Below, piece by piece: positions 26,461 through 39,031 of a DNA stretch of 64,000 nucleotides. A program made the position numbers and the translations under genes. The stretch comes from Colletotrichum lupini. Lineage: Eukaryota > Ascomycota > Sordariomycetes > Glomerellales > Glomerellaceae. Every line of letters starts with the position of its first letter. Position 1 is the stretch's first letter. The notes beneath the pieces are model-generated. The model was not told the origin of the DNA. It searched no databases and saw only the letters and a list, made by a program, of their open reading frames with translations. The stretch lies in contig NC_064672.1 of the NCBI RefSeq assembly GCF_023278565.1, positions 1,178,001 to 1,242,000 of the forward strand, in the 5' to 3' direction.

Positions 26461-27640
26461 TCGTTATAGGAGCGATAGTAACGCCTTTATATAAAAAACG
26501 GGTATTAAGGATTTTATAATTATATTAGAGCGGTAAAGCGCCGACTTATATTATATAATTTTATATAACGACTCGAACTTAATAAAGACCTTACGAAGTA
26601 GGGTAGGCTATTGATATAAATTAAGTACCTTAATTATAAGTATTAGTAGCTTAATAAGTATATTAGCAATATTAAATACTTAGAGCTAGAGTACGATAGA
26701 TTATAATAAGAACTTATTAAGAATAAAAGTTTTAAATTTATAAGATAAAAGAGTTTATATATAAGGCTGCTCTAGGAATAAAGCGCGAGAGAGAGAGAAA
26801 AGAACTAAGTTAATAAGGCTTAAGAAAGGGTAGAGTCTAAAGCGAAGTAAATATATATACTAACCTAAGAGGATCCGAAGCGTTTATATATCTTTAAAAA
26901 GAAGCGGGTATTAATAATAAAATATAGTATAGAGAAATTACTTATTATAAGGCGATAATTAGAGTAGGCCCGAAGCGAATCGTTTTTTATTATATAATTC
27001 GTTCGGGCTATATTTAGTTATGCGGGCGCTAAGAGAGATACTACTTAGTACCGTATCTTTATATAATAGGTTTTAAAATAAATTCTTTTGATCGAGGCTA
27101 AGATAAGCCTTTCTATAACGAACTAATATAAGTATAGCGGAAAAAAGACGAAGATAAAACTCGTAATTAATAAAGAGCCTTTAGTAAGACGCGCCCGGAA
27201 GAGAGTTATATTCGATCTTTACGAGAGAAGGCTAATTAACGTAAGACTTTTATTAGTAACTATAAAGATATAGTCTTAACTTAGTACGGTAATAAATTAA
27301 GATATAGCTTAAGGTATATAGCCCGATATTCTTATTATTAATAATTAGTATAAAGAGAATAACGTTTAAATAATACCGCTAGGACTCCGCTATAGCGTAC
27401 GTATCGCTATTTTTAAAAAAGCTATCGAACTTAATATCTTTTAAAATAGTTCGCTCTTAATACTAAAAGCAAGGGCTATATAACTATTCAAGAAAAATCT
27501 CGCCCGCTAAGGATATAAAAGCTCTTTTAACTAAGAGGAAATCGTAACGTAATAATTAATATAGTATAACTAAAGATAAACGGGGTTGCTAAGGCGTTAA
27601 TAACAAAGGGTAGTTAATAAATAGTCTTAAACTAAATAAC
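26461..27640 (+). pseudogene. RIP-degraded long reading frame, coiled-coil-rich, unknown family
   Basis: One + strand frame runs about 390 codons with only TAA/TAG stops. It begins in a Lys/Arg/Leu-rich helical part (RAVKRRLILYNF, then LELNKDL and YLELEYDRL) that looks like a coiled coil, continues through a GA-repeat-coded Arg/Glu stretch (SAREREKN, near 26,785-26,810), and has a basic patch (RRARKRVIFDLYERR) further on. I recognise no family. The heptad-like region brings to mind the C-terminal part of some transposon-encoded proteins, but no catalytic motif is visible. It starts just after the LINE fragment and is a separate unit. Confidence 0.45.
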
Positions 27641-30304
27641 TTAATAAAGTCTATACTATATCTCTAATACCTAAACTATTAGGTCTATACTATTCGGTTA
27701 CCTTATTTATAGTATCTTAGCTACGTACGGCTATTACTATATTCTTTTATTTTATTTATTCTATTTTCTATACTTTACTATTTATAATAAGTAACTTAAA
27801 GTAATTAGAAAGCTAGTTGCTTATATCTAACTTACTACTACCGTATTAGCTACGTGGTATATTACTAACGAGATAGGCTATTTGCCGTTCTTAGTTAAAC
27901 TAACCCCTATTAAGACCTTTTATAATCCGTAGCCCGATACTTAATTATATTTATATAGACTACTTTACTAATTTTTAATATTAGCGAGCCCGCTCTTTAT
28001 ATATAGTAATAAAGGTAACTTTTATACCCTTTTAATATAACTATTACTACCGTAATTCCGTCTATCCCGTAACGCCCTTAATTATTTATATTTACTATAG
28101 GGAAGGTTTTAGTAACGTTAATAGTTATATTACGACTATTAGAAACTATTTAATATGTCTATTCTAATAGTTAGTGGGGGCCCTTGCTGCCGCTATCGAA
28201 TTTTTTTATTTAACTTTTGCTATCCTCCTCTATATAAGTATTAAGATTTTATAAGTACTAGCTCCCTAGCTAGGCTTAGAGTAACGCGGGCTTATATGTT
28301 ATATTAAAAAGGTATTTTAAACTATATATTATATAGGTAACGCTAATCTTTACGCTACTACTTAGTAAGTAGTTTAATAATTAAGGTAGTATTAGGACTT
28401 TATTAAGTAAGAGGACTGCGCTTCCGAAGTCTCGTATAGCTCTTAACTATATTTAATAAAACCGTACTTTATAATATAAAAAAAGACTACTTTATGTATA
28501 TATAACCGTTACGGAAGCTAGTAATTATTTAAGTTTTAATAATATTAACCGCGTTCCCGTAACCCGATTCCTTATTTATATGCTTATCCCGCTTACTTAC
28601 GCTTACCTTAGCTTATTATATTTAAAGCGGCGAGGGATCTGGGGATACTTAGGTAACGTATTAGCGCTACTAAAAAACTTTTAAATAGGGAGAGTAAGTA
28701 AAATAGAGTAATAAACGTAGCTATAACGAATATCTAAACGGCTTGAGGATAACTATGATCCCCTATTAGGATATTTAGCCGTTACTAAAGAGCTATATAC
28801 TACTTTAGTCTAAGGAAAGTTTCTGAGCGAAAGATTAATAATCGATAACTATTACCTTAAAGCGTATTAAGATATATCGAAGCCAGAGTTTAATACTTAC
28901 TCAAGCCTTGGTCCCCGGCTAGTTATACTAATACTAAGGTGGGGAACCTATTAATAAACGCTATTTAATTTTTTTTAAGTAGCTAGGATATTACCGTAGG
29001 GATTAGTATATATAAATCTTATTTAGTGCGCCTATAGGTATCTTATACTCGTAGGCTATATATTTAATCGAATTACTATCGATAGCTAATAAGGTTCTAG
29101 GTTTAGCGATCGTTAATTGATAAATTCGTGCTTTTTAAAATATAACTAAGTTATTAAGTTTATAATAAGTAAGTAATAAGAGGCCTGAGCTATAGCCCTT
29201 ACTAAGCGGTAACCCTATTAGTATAACTAACTAATCTAGATATAAAATTGCTATATTCTAGACTGCGGCGACCTAGGCTTTTAGTAATGTTTGTAATAAT
29301 ATCTTTAGCGAGCTAAGAGCGTTTATAAAGTCCCGTTATTAATAAGGGTAAAAACACTAGCCTCTACTCTTTTATCTTAAGTTTAGCTTCCTACTTAACC
29401 TATTCTCTATAACGTAAGAACTATCTATTACGGACTAAAAAGTCGTAATAAAGTAGGTCTTATTATTTTTATATTGCGCGCTAGGATATAAACGCGTTAC
29501 TTATAAAAATATAATAATTTCGAATAGGCTTTAAGTTAGTTAGTTCCTTATTATTAGTGGCTAAAGCTAGTTCTATAGTTAATAGCGGAGGTACGTAGGG
29601 TTATTATTTAACGATAGGGGCAAGGGCTATTCTATTAATAACTAGCGTATACGTTTAGTTTTACTACGCCCACGACCCTAAGTAACCTACCCCTACCCCC
29701 CATTAGAACTACTACTCGGTCTTAACTTAAATAATATAAATAATATAAATAATATAAATAACGCCCCCATCCTCTCGAGCCCCGTATAAGCTCCGTAAAC
29801 TCTAGGCGTAAATATAACTATAGAAGTAACTATAAAGGTTACCGCGCTAGCGATGCCCTATAGGGGTAATTAAATATTTTAATCTACGTCTCCGTACTAT
29901 AGTCTTATAATATTATAGCCTAGAAGTTAAGGTACGACCCTAGATCTAGCTTCTTATTAATACTACGATCTAACCCGACTCTCCCCCGCCTCTAACTTAC
30001 TACCGACCCGTATTTAATTACGTTTTATTATTAAATAATATAAAGCGGTCCCTAGGCCGACACTACTATATTCGCTCCTATCTACTGGCCCGACCTAAGT
30101 CCTTATATTACGTTCGATTATAGAGTACTACGTTTTATAACTAGCCCGGTTATATAACTTAAATAGCTCTACTACTATCGTAGCTAATTCTCTAATTAAT
30201 AGAGGACTTATAGAGAATATATATAACCCCTATAATTAAAGACTATCCTAGGCCTAAGGCCTACGTTATAACGTTAAGAATATTGCGGACCCTAGTAGCG
30301 TTAC
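27641..30304. other. RIP-degraded repeat DNA beside inverted LTR-like repeat
   Basis: No gene is recognisable. Read on the - strand away from the LTR-like arm at 30,305, the sequence from 30,304 down to about 29,690 could be a 5' untranslated region and the start of gag of an element running leftwards, but no motif confirms it. It contains a 9-bp microsatellite at 29,729-29,761. Confidence 0.6.
29729..29761. repeat. 9-bp microsatellite, about 3.7 copies
   Basis: The unit AAATAATAT is repeated head to tail without change. Confidence 0.95.
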
Positions 30305-30826
30305 TATTACGAAAGTAACTTTGTTTACCTTATTATTCGCCTTATTATTAATATTACGTAAGTAAGCTATATACTATATTAATCTACGATTTCTATAAAT
30401 TATTATAGGTATTAAGTATATAAGTAATATTGCTTATATAAGCTTACGTGAGCAATGGAAAGTACTAGAAGGTAACTAAATAAGCTGGAATTCTCTCGAG
30501 ACGGAATTACGTACTACGATTACGTATTTACTTGCGTATGCGCTTATTAATTATATTATAATTAATAAGTAATAGAATATTCTAGTAGGAGGTTTTTATG
30601 CCTATAAATAGGGGTATATTTGCCTACTTAGACCTTTCGTTAAGTAAGTAACTTCTTATATAGTAATTTAACTATATTACTCTCTTTATTATAAAAACCT
30701 CTTTTATATACGCTTATTTCCCCTATATTCATATATTCTTATTTCTATATGAATATTTACTTTTTATATTCTTTATAAGAATATCCCGCATTACCGCGTT
30801 AAAACTATATGCGCTAGAGTTATTAT
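30305..30826 (-). repeat. Left arm of inverted LTR-like repeat
   Basis: It is the reverse complement of 35,793-36,311 with many C/T and G/A differences. On the - strand it carries a TATA box (TATATAAAA at 30,702-30,710), so the sense of transcription is leftwards. Its leftward end reads ...TTCGTAATA, which would be ...TTCGTAACA before RIP, the usual CA end of an LTR. It includes a hairpin at 30,543-30,569. It appears to be a solo LTR or the 5' LTR of an element extending to the left. Confidence 0.7.
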
Positions 30827-33800
30827 TATAAAAGTAGTGAAATCCTGTACCCTTAAGGCGTAAATAGACCGGGTAATTAAATAGTACGTTAATAAGATTA
30901 TTTATAAGATAAGGTAACGTATGTTAATATACTTAAGAGCTGCGATTTGAGTATTAGGAAAGCTATAAAAGAGGTGCGGACGTCTAGCTAGATTGCTAAG
31001 AACTAGACGAACTATATTAGCTATTACTAAAAGCTAAAGCTATAAGACTTAGACCGACGTAGTTATCGCTAGACGTAATTTATATAGGAAACCTATATAA
31101 AAATTATCGATACTATTTTAGTTTTACTTATATTAATAGATCTCTATTTTATTTAGGATTACCTCTAGCTATAGAATATTGCGGGGGAGACCGAGCCGCT
31201 TTATATTATACTTGGTAATAAAAACGTCTTTTAATTTCTCTTTTTTATCTTTTTTAATATAATTTAATATTTTTATAACGAACTTAGATAAGTCTCATAA
31301 TATAATAGGAAACCTCCTAAGCCATTTATTATTAGTTATAAAAAGGGCTAGTTAATTATTAAATATAAGTATATTAGTCGATCGGCTAATAATTAAGCTC
31401 CCGTAGCTATATACTAGTCCGGAGATATTTGCGGATATCTTATCTACCCTAAGACTTAGAGTATAAAGGGTAACTCTTATTTATTATAAACCCTCTTACT
31501 AAGTCGTAAAGGATATTACGCGTTATATTCTTAGCTGATATTACTAAGACGGTTAGAAAGTATTTAAAATAGAGAATATAGCGCGTACTAAGTATTAATA
31601 TATCTCTTATATTTCTAATTACGTCGGGCGACGTTTAGCTAAATAAATAATATACTTCGCCCTATAGGCGCTTTAAGGTTAGGGCTATTAATATAAAGCC
31701 GCGCTCTTATATTAAAGTCCTTTATGCGAGTCGTTTTACTATATAACCGGCTACTATTACTATATAAATACTTACTAATTAGCCGCTCGGTATTAGCCGT
31801 GCTTAGGATATATATCGGGGCGCACGTAGCTATTTACTTATTATTAATATACTCTAGTAATAGAGTTTAAAGATTACTAACGGATATTCCCTATGTCTTT
31901 ATATTTAAAAAAATAGAAATCTCGAGGATCTATTCGTAACTAGTTAATTACGTTAGCTAATAAAAATAGCTAGGTTATAATATACGTACGTAGCTATTAT
32001 TTAGTGTATTATTATTTAGTATAGGATTTAGGATAGACTTAGCCGTATATACGATATTTAGTATAGTTAGTTATAGAGGCCGCCTCGTTTTAGTATTAAA
32101 ATAGGGTAGGGTAATTAGTCCTAGTAGTCCTTTTTAAAAGCTAATTAAGTCTAGGGATTTATAAAAGAGCTAATTAGAGTAAGATATAAAGAAAATGGCC
32201 CTAATTAGAGATAGGAGCTCGGTAGCGCGGACTTTTATTTTAATTATATATATACCCTTTTTAGGATCGAACTAGAGCCTTTTTAATAATTTATTTTTAA
32301 ACGTAATAATATAAAACGATTAAAAAGTCTACCCTTCCGATCTAGTTAATACTATTCTTTTTTATTTAGTTATAGTTTTATTAATTAAGACTATATTAAC
32401 TCGATCGAAAGAGGTATTTTATATTATTTTTATAAGTATTAGTAGTTCTTTTAAAGTACCGTACCGCGAGAGTCCCTTATACTTTTTATGTTTTTAGTAC
32501 CTTAATTTACTAAAATTAGCTACTTGTTAAATAAGATAGATCTACTACGTACGGCCTTTATAATAGTTATATTTATAAACTAGCGTCTTAAGGTACGGCG
32601 CCTAAGCTACGATTTTATTACCCATAGCTATTATAAGTACTACCTCGTAGTTTTATATTAATACGCTTATACTATATAGCTTAGAAAAAAAGGCTAGTCG
32701 TAGTACGGCGCGCTTATAAAAATACTAAATAAGACTAGAGGTAAATCCTTTACGTAGTTTAATAAAAAGATCGATAATGTCCTATTCTACCTCGGCTTAC
32801 GAGGTTATAACGAAGGGGTAGCTTTTTAATAAGCAGACTCTTAGTATTTATAAGAGTAGATACTAGCCCGCCTCGAATATTAATAGCCTCGATAGCTAGA
32901 TAGAGACGCGCACGGCCCCGGTATCGTAGTTAATATAGGCTTTACCGAACGTTCGTCCTATTATTTTATTATAAAACGCTATTAGGCTTATTTATAAAAG
33001 GCTTATTAGCGCTATTATTATAAAATAGACGTATAGCTATAGCTAAGAGCGACTGGCTATTAATTATAAGTAGAGTGCGAGTCCTATTATTACTAAATAA
33101 GAGAGCGCTTAGTAAGTTTTTAAATATAGCTCGTAAATACGGCGTTAGAAAAAAAAGAGAAAGGTTATTATTACTACTATAATTATAGTAATAGAACCTT
33201 ATAAGAGTAAGACGAAGTAACGGAATTTATTAATAAAAATAGCCCCGCTACTATAATTATAAGGAGCTCGTTAGTACCCTTAGAGGCCTAGACTAAAGAT
33301 TTATTATTTTCTATAGCGCTAATAATATAGCCCGTAAGGAGCATTGTTATAACGCGACCTTACTACTTATAGAATATTACGTAGTACTTAAGAGGTATAG
33401 TAAGTAAATTTATAGTAAAGTCTAAGCAGAGCCCGGAGAATAGGGGAAGTATATTAAAAAGTACTAGATTTTTAAAACGGGCTAAGAGAGTTAACGGTTA
33501 GTATATAAAGTAAAATATATTTATATTTAAGAAAAGGGTCGGGATAAGTAAGGAAACGGCGTTCTAAAGACTAAGTAACGAGTAGTAGTAAACGAGTCAT
33601 TAATATACTAAGTACTTTTCTATAAAATAGGTAAGTTATTTACGGGCTCTATCTGTGCGAGATAAGACGTTTAAAAAAGCGAGACTAATAATAATACCTA
33701 TAAAGCAGATTATATAAAAAGCCGTTACCTAGTCCATAGAATACTTATAATTACGAGGACTACGACCCGGGAGGAAATTAATGATAGTAATATTTAGATA

Positions 33801-35792
33801 AGTATATATAGGCAGAGGAGTATAAGAATAAAGGACTAAAAGACTAAAGGACTAAAGTAGTTAGGGAATAGTAATAACATTATTAAATACAATATAATAA
33901 GTAGAATTAGCTATATATTATAAAAAGAGTAAGAAATAGCTAATGAAAGCTTAAGTTAATATTAGTATTACCTTAGCCTCGTAGCTATACTCTCTTAAAA
34001 AGACCGTAATACGTATTAAATTAATAAGATCGAGGAAATATTTAATATTTCGATATCTAACGAGCGGGTACTATAAGTCTCGGTTAGTCCTTTTGCTCTA
34101 TAGTCCGAGCTTAAAACGTAGCTAAGTATTAATATAAATATTTTATAACTTAATAACTAACGAGGTAGAGTCGATCGCTATTAAAAAGCTAAATACGTCC
34201 GAGGTCGTTTATACCCAGCGTCTTTTTATAATACTCTTATATAAGGAGTTAAATAATACCGCTAAGGGCCCTAAGGTAATAACAGCTATAGTATTTAAAT
34301 AGCTAATAAAGCTACTAATTAGCTAAATAGTTTTATACGTTAAATACTAAATTCTTAAACCTATACTTATCGGGTAGTAAGAAATAAACTAATCTTTACT
34401 ACTCCCGTATTAGTTATTAATACGCTTCTTCTATTTATCGAGGGGTGTTCTAAGTTTTAGCTTTCTAAATAGCTAAAGCCTTTTACGAGCTATTACTTAG
34501 GTATAGTTTTCGTTTTTAATATCTCGGCTCTATCTCTCTAGTCTAATCCCTCTACTTACCTAGCTAACTATAATACCTAGCTATATAGTATTAAGATAAG
34601 TCGGGCATTTCGCTATATATAAAAGGCTAATAGCCGTAGCCTTAAAAATAGCATAAAAAGAAGTCGGCGCTATATATACTTAAATAAGCTCGATAATATT
34701 TAAGCAATAGAGCCTTCTTAGCTTTTTTAGGACTTTTTTTAACTCCGTATAAGCTAGTTTATAAACGTAGAAAAGTTCCTAATATTTTGTTACTATTATA
34801 AGAGCACTCCCGAGATCGTAGGGCTCGAATTCGGCCTAATAGTACTTCTAGGGTAAGCCCCTTTCGACGTCCGATAGGCGGTCCGGAACATTATCGTATC
34901 TCGGGCTATGTAAACCTATTTTAAAATCCATAACTAGAACTTACTCCTTTTTCTAGGTCTTAACTTATATTAAAAGGTATCTATCGGCTTTTCTTACTAC
35001 TACTTTAGCTATGGGTCTGGCCCTAGGATTCGATATAATAGTATTTAGGACGCTATAACTATTCAAAAAGATAGCGATCTAGGTTTTTTAGTTAGGATTT
35101 ATTATACCTACTTCGATATATATAACGAACTATCCGGTATTCTTAGAGGCGTTTAATAATAAATAAGTATGCTCGTTAGGAGTAGAGTCTAGTATTATAT
35201 AATATATACGAGTAAAAAGAAGCGCGATCTAAATTAAGATATTACGGCCTTCTATATTTAGCTATTAGTTTAGGTCCTCGACGTAGGTTGTAGCTTCGCT
35301 TTAAACTATAGGGCTTATAAAGAAGGACTTCCTAAATATCCTCGTATATTTAGTAATCGTCTATATACGAAAGTATAATAAAGAAGGCGCCTAGGACGAA
35401 TATAGTATAATATAATTTCTATATATAAATATATAAAGGTTATGACTATAGATAGTAAGTTTAAAGTAATAAAAGGATTATAATAACCCGTAGAGTTAGG
35501 TCTAAATATAAAACGTAACGTAGAGAAGAGAAAAGAGAGATTGCGCTATATAAGTAACGCGTAGCCGTAAAAAAAGGGGCTATAGTATTATTATAACTCG
35601 TAATATACTTAATACTACCTTGGTACGCAATCCCGTAATAAGATATAAGGTTTTAATATATATAATATATCTAAAGCTAACTTAGATATATTTCTTACTA
35701 TATAGTAAAGGAACGTAATAGATATTTAGAGGTTATTATACGGTATAGTATTCTAGTTATAGTTATTTTTAATCTATCGTATTATTTAATAT
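30827..35792. other. About 5 kb of RIP-degraded DNA between the inverted arms
   Basis: I could not recognise any transposase, polymerase or host domain here on either strand. An 8-bp motif is repeated three times at 33,833-33,856. The block may be an older element split by, or lying between, two LTR retrotransposon insertions of opposite orientation, or the interior of a large inverted-repeat transposon. The sequence alone does not decide. Confidence 0.6.
33833..33856. repeat. 8-bp tandem repeat, three copies
   Basis: GGACTAAA, AGACTAAA, GGACTAAA in a row; the middle copy differs by one G/A transition. Confidence 0.9.
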
Positions 35793-36311
35793 ATATCTCT
35801 AGCACGTATAGCTTTAACGAGGTAATACGGGATATTCTTATAAAAAATATAGAAAGTGAATATTCATATAGAAATAAGAATATATAAATATAGGGGAAAT
35901 AAGCGTATATAAAAGAGGTTTTTGTAGTAAAGAGAGTAATATAGTTAAATTACTATATGAGAAGTTGCTTGCTTAACGAAAGGTCTAGGTAGGTAAATAC
36001 ACGCCTACATATAGGCATAAAAACCTCCTACTAGAATATTCCATTGCTTATTAATTATGATATAATTAATAAGCGTATACGTAAGTGAATGCGTAATCGT
36101 AGTACGTAATTCCGCCTCGAGTAAATTCCAGATTATTCAGTTACCTTCCAGTACTTTCCATTGCTCACGTAAGCTTATATAAGCAGTATTGCTTACATAG
36201 TCAATACCTATAATAATTTACAGAAATCGTAGATTAATATGGTATATAGTTTGCTTACGTAATATTGATAATAAGGCGAATAATAAGGTAAATAAAGTTA
36301 CCTTCGTAATA
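35793..36311 (+). repeat. Right arm of inverted LTR-like repeat, less RIP-mutated
   Basis: Reverse complement of the left arm. On the + strand it has TATATAAAA at 35,906-35,914, a perfect 12-bp-arm hairpin (GCTTATTAATTA and its complement) at 36,046-36,074, and an end reading TTCGTAATA at 36,303-36,311. It keeps many CA and TG dinucleotides (for example the TTCCAG and TCAGTTACC segments near 36,126-36,143) that are TA in the left arm, so it was hit less or later by RIP. Copia pol sequence follows on the same strand from about 36,330. Confidence 0.75.
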
Positions 36312-36329
36312 ACTACTTATATAGTAGAA

Positions 36330-38190
36330 TTATTTTACAGCTTAATAAGCTTTTAGGCTATTATAATTAAACCTTAGTACTTAGAGGAGGTCGACCCCGA
36401 GCCGCCGGTTATAATAATAAAATATATTAACCGCTTATTAATCCCCGTAATTAATTAACTAATTAATAATAGCACTACTATAAATAAAGTCCTCGACGAG
36501 ATTATTATTATAATTAATAACGACTTTTTATTATAAAATAAGAGGATTAAAAAAATATTAATATAGTGCGGCTATAGTAATACTTTTATGACTATAACCT
36601 ACTTTATATTTAAAGAGGAGGTAAATCTTAAACTAGTTACTAAGCTCCGTAATAAGGGTATTATTACTCCCCTAAGAGCACTTTTTATAAAATCTATTAG
36701 TAAAGAGCTTTTAGGATTAGTAAAAAGAGGGGTAATTAAATTCGTTTAACTTAGCTCTAAATATAAGGATATAAAGATATTTAAATCCCGATTTGTTAAT
36801 AAAATTAAGAACCTAGGACTTAACCCTATTAAAAAGTCTTACTTAGTTATATAAGGGTATAATAATAAGGGGAAAAAAGAGATCCTTATATAGTTATTAA
36901 TAATTTAAAAAACTAGTTAATAACTAATCCTCGCCCTAGCCCCGACCCTAATTTAAAAAGGCTATATTATCTAGTTATAAGTTATTATTTAAGTATATAT
37001 ATAATTAAGCTAACCTCTTTACTATAAGGTTTTTACCTAATTACTAACTCGGATCTATTATTTATACCCTAAGAGTATTATTTTATATATTATATAGCTA
37101 CTATATAGTCTTATAAAATCTAGTACTTATTAATAAGTAATGTATAATAAGTATTATTTAAAAATACTCTAAATAATAATATTTACGTTCGATCTATACT
37201 TACTAATCTCGATAAAAAAAGCGGATTATTCGGTATTATTAGTATATAAACCGATAATATTATTAAACTATTAAATAAGACTTTTAGTTAAAAAGAAAAA
37301 ACCGAGCTTAAGTGCGCTAAGCTACTAGCTAAACTAAAATAATAACTATTAACTAACGAGCTACTTATTTTTAATAGTAGGATTATCTTATTAAAAAGTA
37401 TTAATATAGTACTTAAATAAAAGAACTAAGGGAAGAAATTTAAATAAGTTAACCCCTCGGTATTAGATATTAAATAATTTCGTTAAGTAGCGAGCTCGAG
37501 GTATTTATATTATATTAATTTACTAATTAAAAGTAGTTTTTAATACGTCGTTTATTACTTAATACTAAATAGATTTATTATTTACTAATTACGCTATGCT
37601 AAACCGTTATATTAAATAGTAAATAAATTACTTAAACCGAGGGCTTATATTTATACTATTAGATCTAACTATAACTAAACTCTTTATTTTTATAAATAGG
37701 TTATTCGTAAATAATACTAATTATACTTTATAACTAAGTTATATTATTATTTTTATAAATAAAGAATAGACTAATAAGAGTTTTATAATTAATAGTAATA
37801 TTATTTACTATAGCTCTACGAAAAGTAAAAAGATTACTTAGAGCGTATTAATATTAAAGGTCTACGAAATAATTATAAGTATTAACGTCGCTTATATTAT
37901 CTTGATTACCCTAAACCTTATTATTAAATAACTCAACGTTCTAAAGATCTTTATTATAATTTATATAAATTTATATTTATTATATAAATACCTCGTTAAG
38001 CTAGGTATCATAAAAGAAAAGCGCTTTATAATAAATATTATAGTACTTAGGTAATTATATAAATACCGCGAGCTTTACGAGATTTATTAAATTAGTAATA
38101 ATAATAACCTAACTAACGGGTTTATAAAAAGTATATTAAATAAGTCCCTTAAATAATTTATTAATAAAGGAATTATTATAATTAAGATAG
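36330..38190 (+). pseudogene. Copia reverse transcriptase-RNase H remnant
   Basis: Read through RIP stops, the + strand gives the fungal Copia order. A reverse transcriptase start lies at about 36,655-36,830 (GIITPLRALF, LVKRGVIKF, KIFKSRFVNKIK); this corresponds to the xARGVF.F and RIFxSRxVNEIK motifs. A QRARG-like segment comes near 37,490, then the RT C-terminus and RNase H (LYKYLVKLGIIKEKR, then NNNNLTNGFIK, 37,960-38,150). Gag, protease and integrase are missing, and no 3' LTR was found before the island. It follows the LTR-like arm ending at 36,311 and may belong to it. The domain is of the same family as that at 8,726-9,075. Confidence 0.85.
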
Positions 38191-38715
38191 AAAGATAGGT
38201 AACATATAATTAAAATAGTAATATATTATAAGTCATAAGTTATTTAGTAAACGTATATACTTCTTAGGTTTTAGTTTAGAGAGAAACGTACGTATTTAGG
38301 GCGTAATTAAACTAATAAAAAGCTCTTTTTTAACTACGCTAAATTTAATAATTTCTAAGGAGTTTAAGTATATAAATTATATATATTAAAAGATTAAAAA
38401 GTAATTAAAAAGAGGGAATATTAAAATTTTTATATAAATAATTATAATAGAAGCTATACTAAAATTTTAATATACGGCTTTAGGTATTTTTAAATAAGGG
38501 ATTAATTATAAATTCTATTACTAAGTCTTATTAATAGGGGACCTAGCCCCTATTCTAGCCTTTTTTATTATAAAAATAGAAGATTACTAATATTAAATTA
38601 TAAGGTAGAAAAGGGGCCTTATTAAGTAGTTAGGTAGGGGTAGTAAGTAGGTAGTCTAGGCTCGTATAGACGGACCCTTCTACCTACTTATACTTACTAA
38701 GGGACCGCGGGCTCT
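38191..38715. other. RIP-degraded DNA up to the edge of the gene island
   Basis: AT-rich, CpA/TpG-poor sequence, no domain recognised. Composition changes between about 38,690 and 38,720: CA, TG and balanced GC reappear within a few tens of bases, which marks the left edge of the island. Confidence 0.7.
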
Positions 38716-39031
38716 GCCCACGATCTTCCCCTCTTATACACACGTAATAGACCTATACTAACCTATTGACCTAGTCGTAACCAAAAGGTCTGACCTGCCT
38801 ACGTGTATACCAACAGGTCCTGAAAATTGCCAAGATCACGCAAAAGTGAACGAGTATATGGGAATCTTCTTGTGTTGTCTACGTGTGCCTGCCTTCTGCG
38901 AAATCTCTGCAGCGCGCTTTTGGCGGCACTCGCGAATCTCTGTAATTAAGCAGCCCTGGAGAGAGATCTACTGTTTACAAAGTCTGGAATCAGCTGTTAA
39001 CGAACGAATTCGCCCGTTCAACGTCCTCTAT
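38716..39031. other. 3' flank of the NLP gene
   Basis: Balanced-composition DNA downstream of the stop codon of the - strand gene. It should hold the 3' untranslated region and polyadenylation site, but I see no single convincing signal. A long + strand ORF that starts here (38,846) is antisense to the gene and is not supported. Confidence 0.5.

Noticed and set aside
26461..27640. Starship captain (DUF3435 tyrosine recombinase) C-terminal part
   Set aside because: The coiled-coil region looked suggestive, but no recombinase Arg/His/Tyr motifs or the usual conserved blocks could be found in or upstream of it; upstream is a LINE ORF1 fragment.
30305..36311. Giant DNA transposon with 520-bp terminal inverted repeats
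   Set aside because: The arms contain TATA boxes and LTR-like ends and the right one is followed by Copia pol; no transposase was seen inside. Kept only as one possibility.
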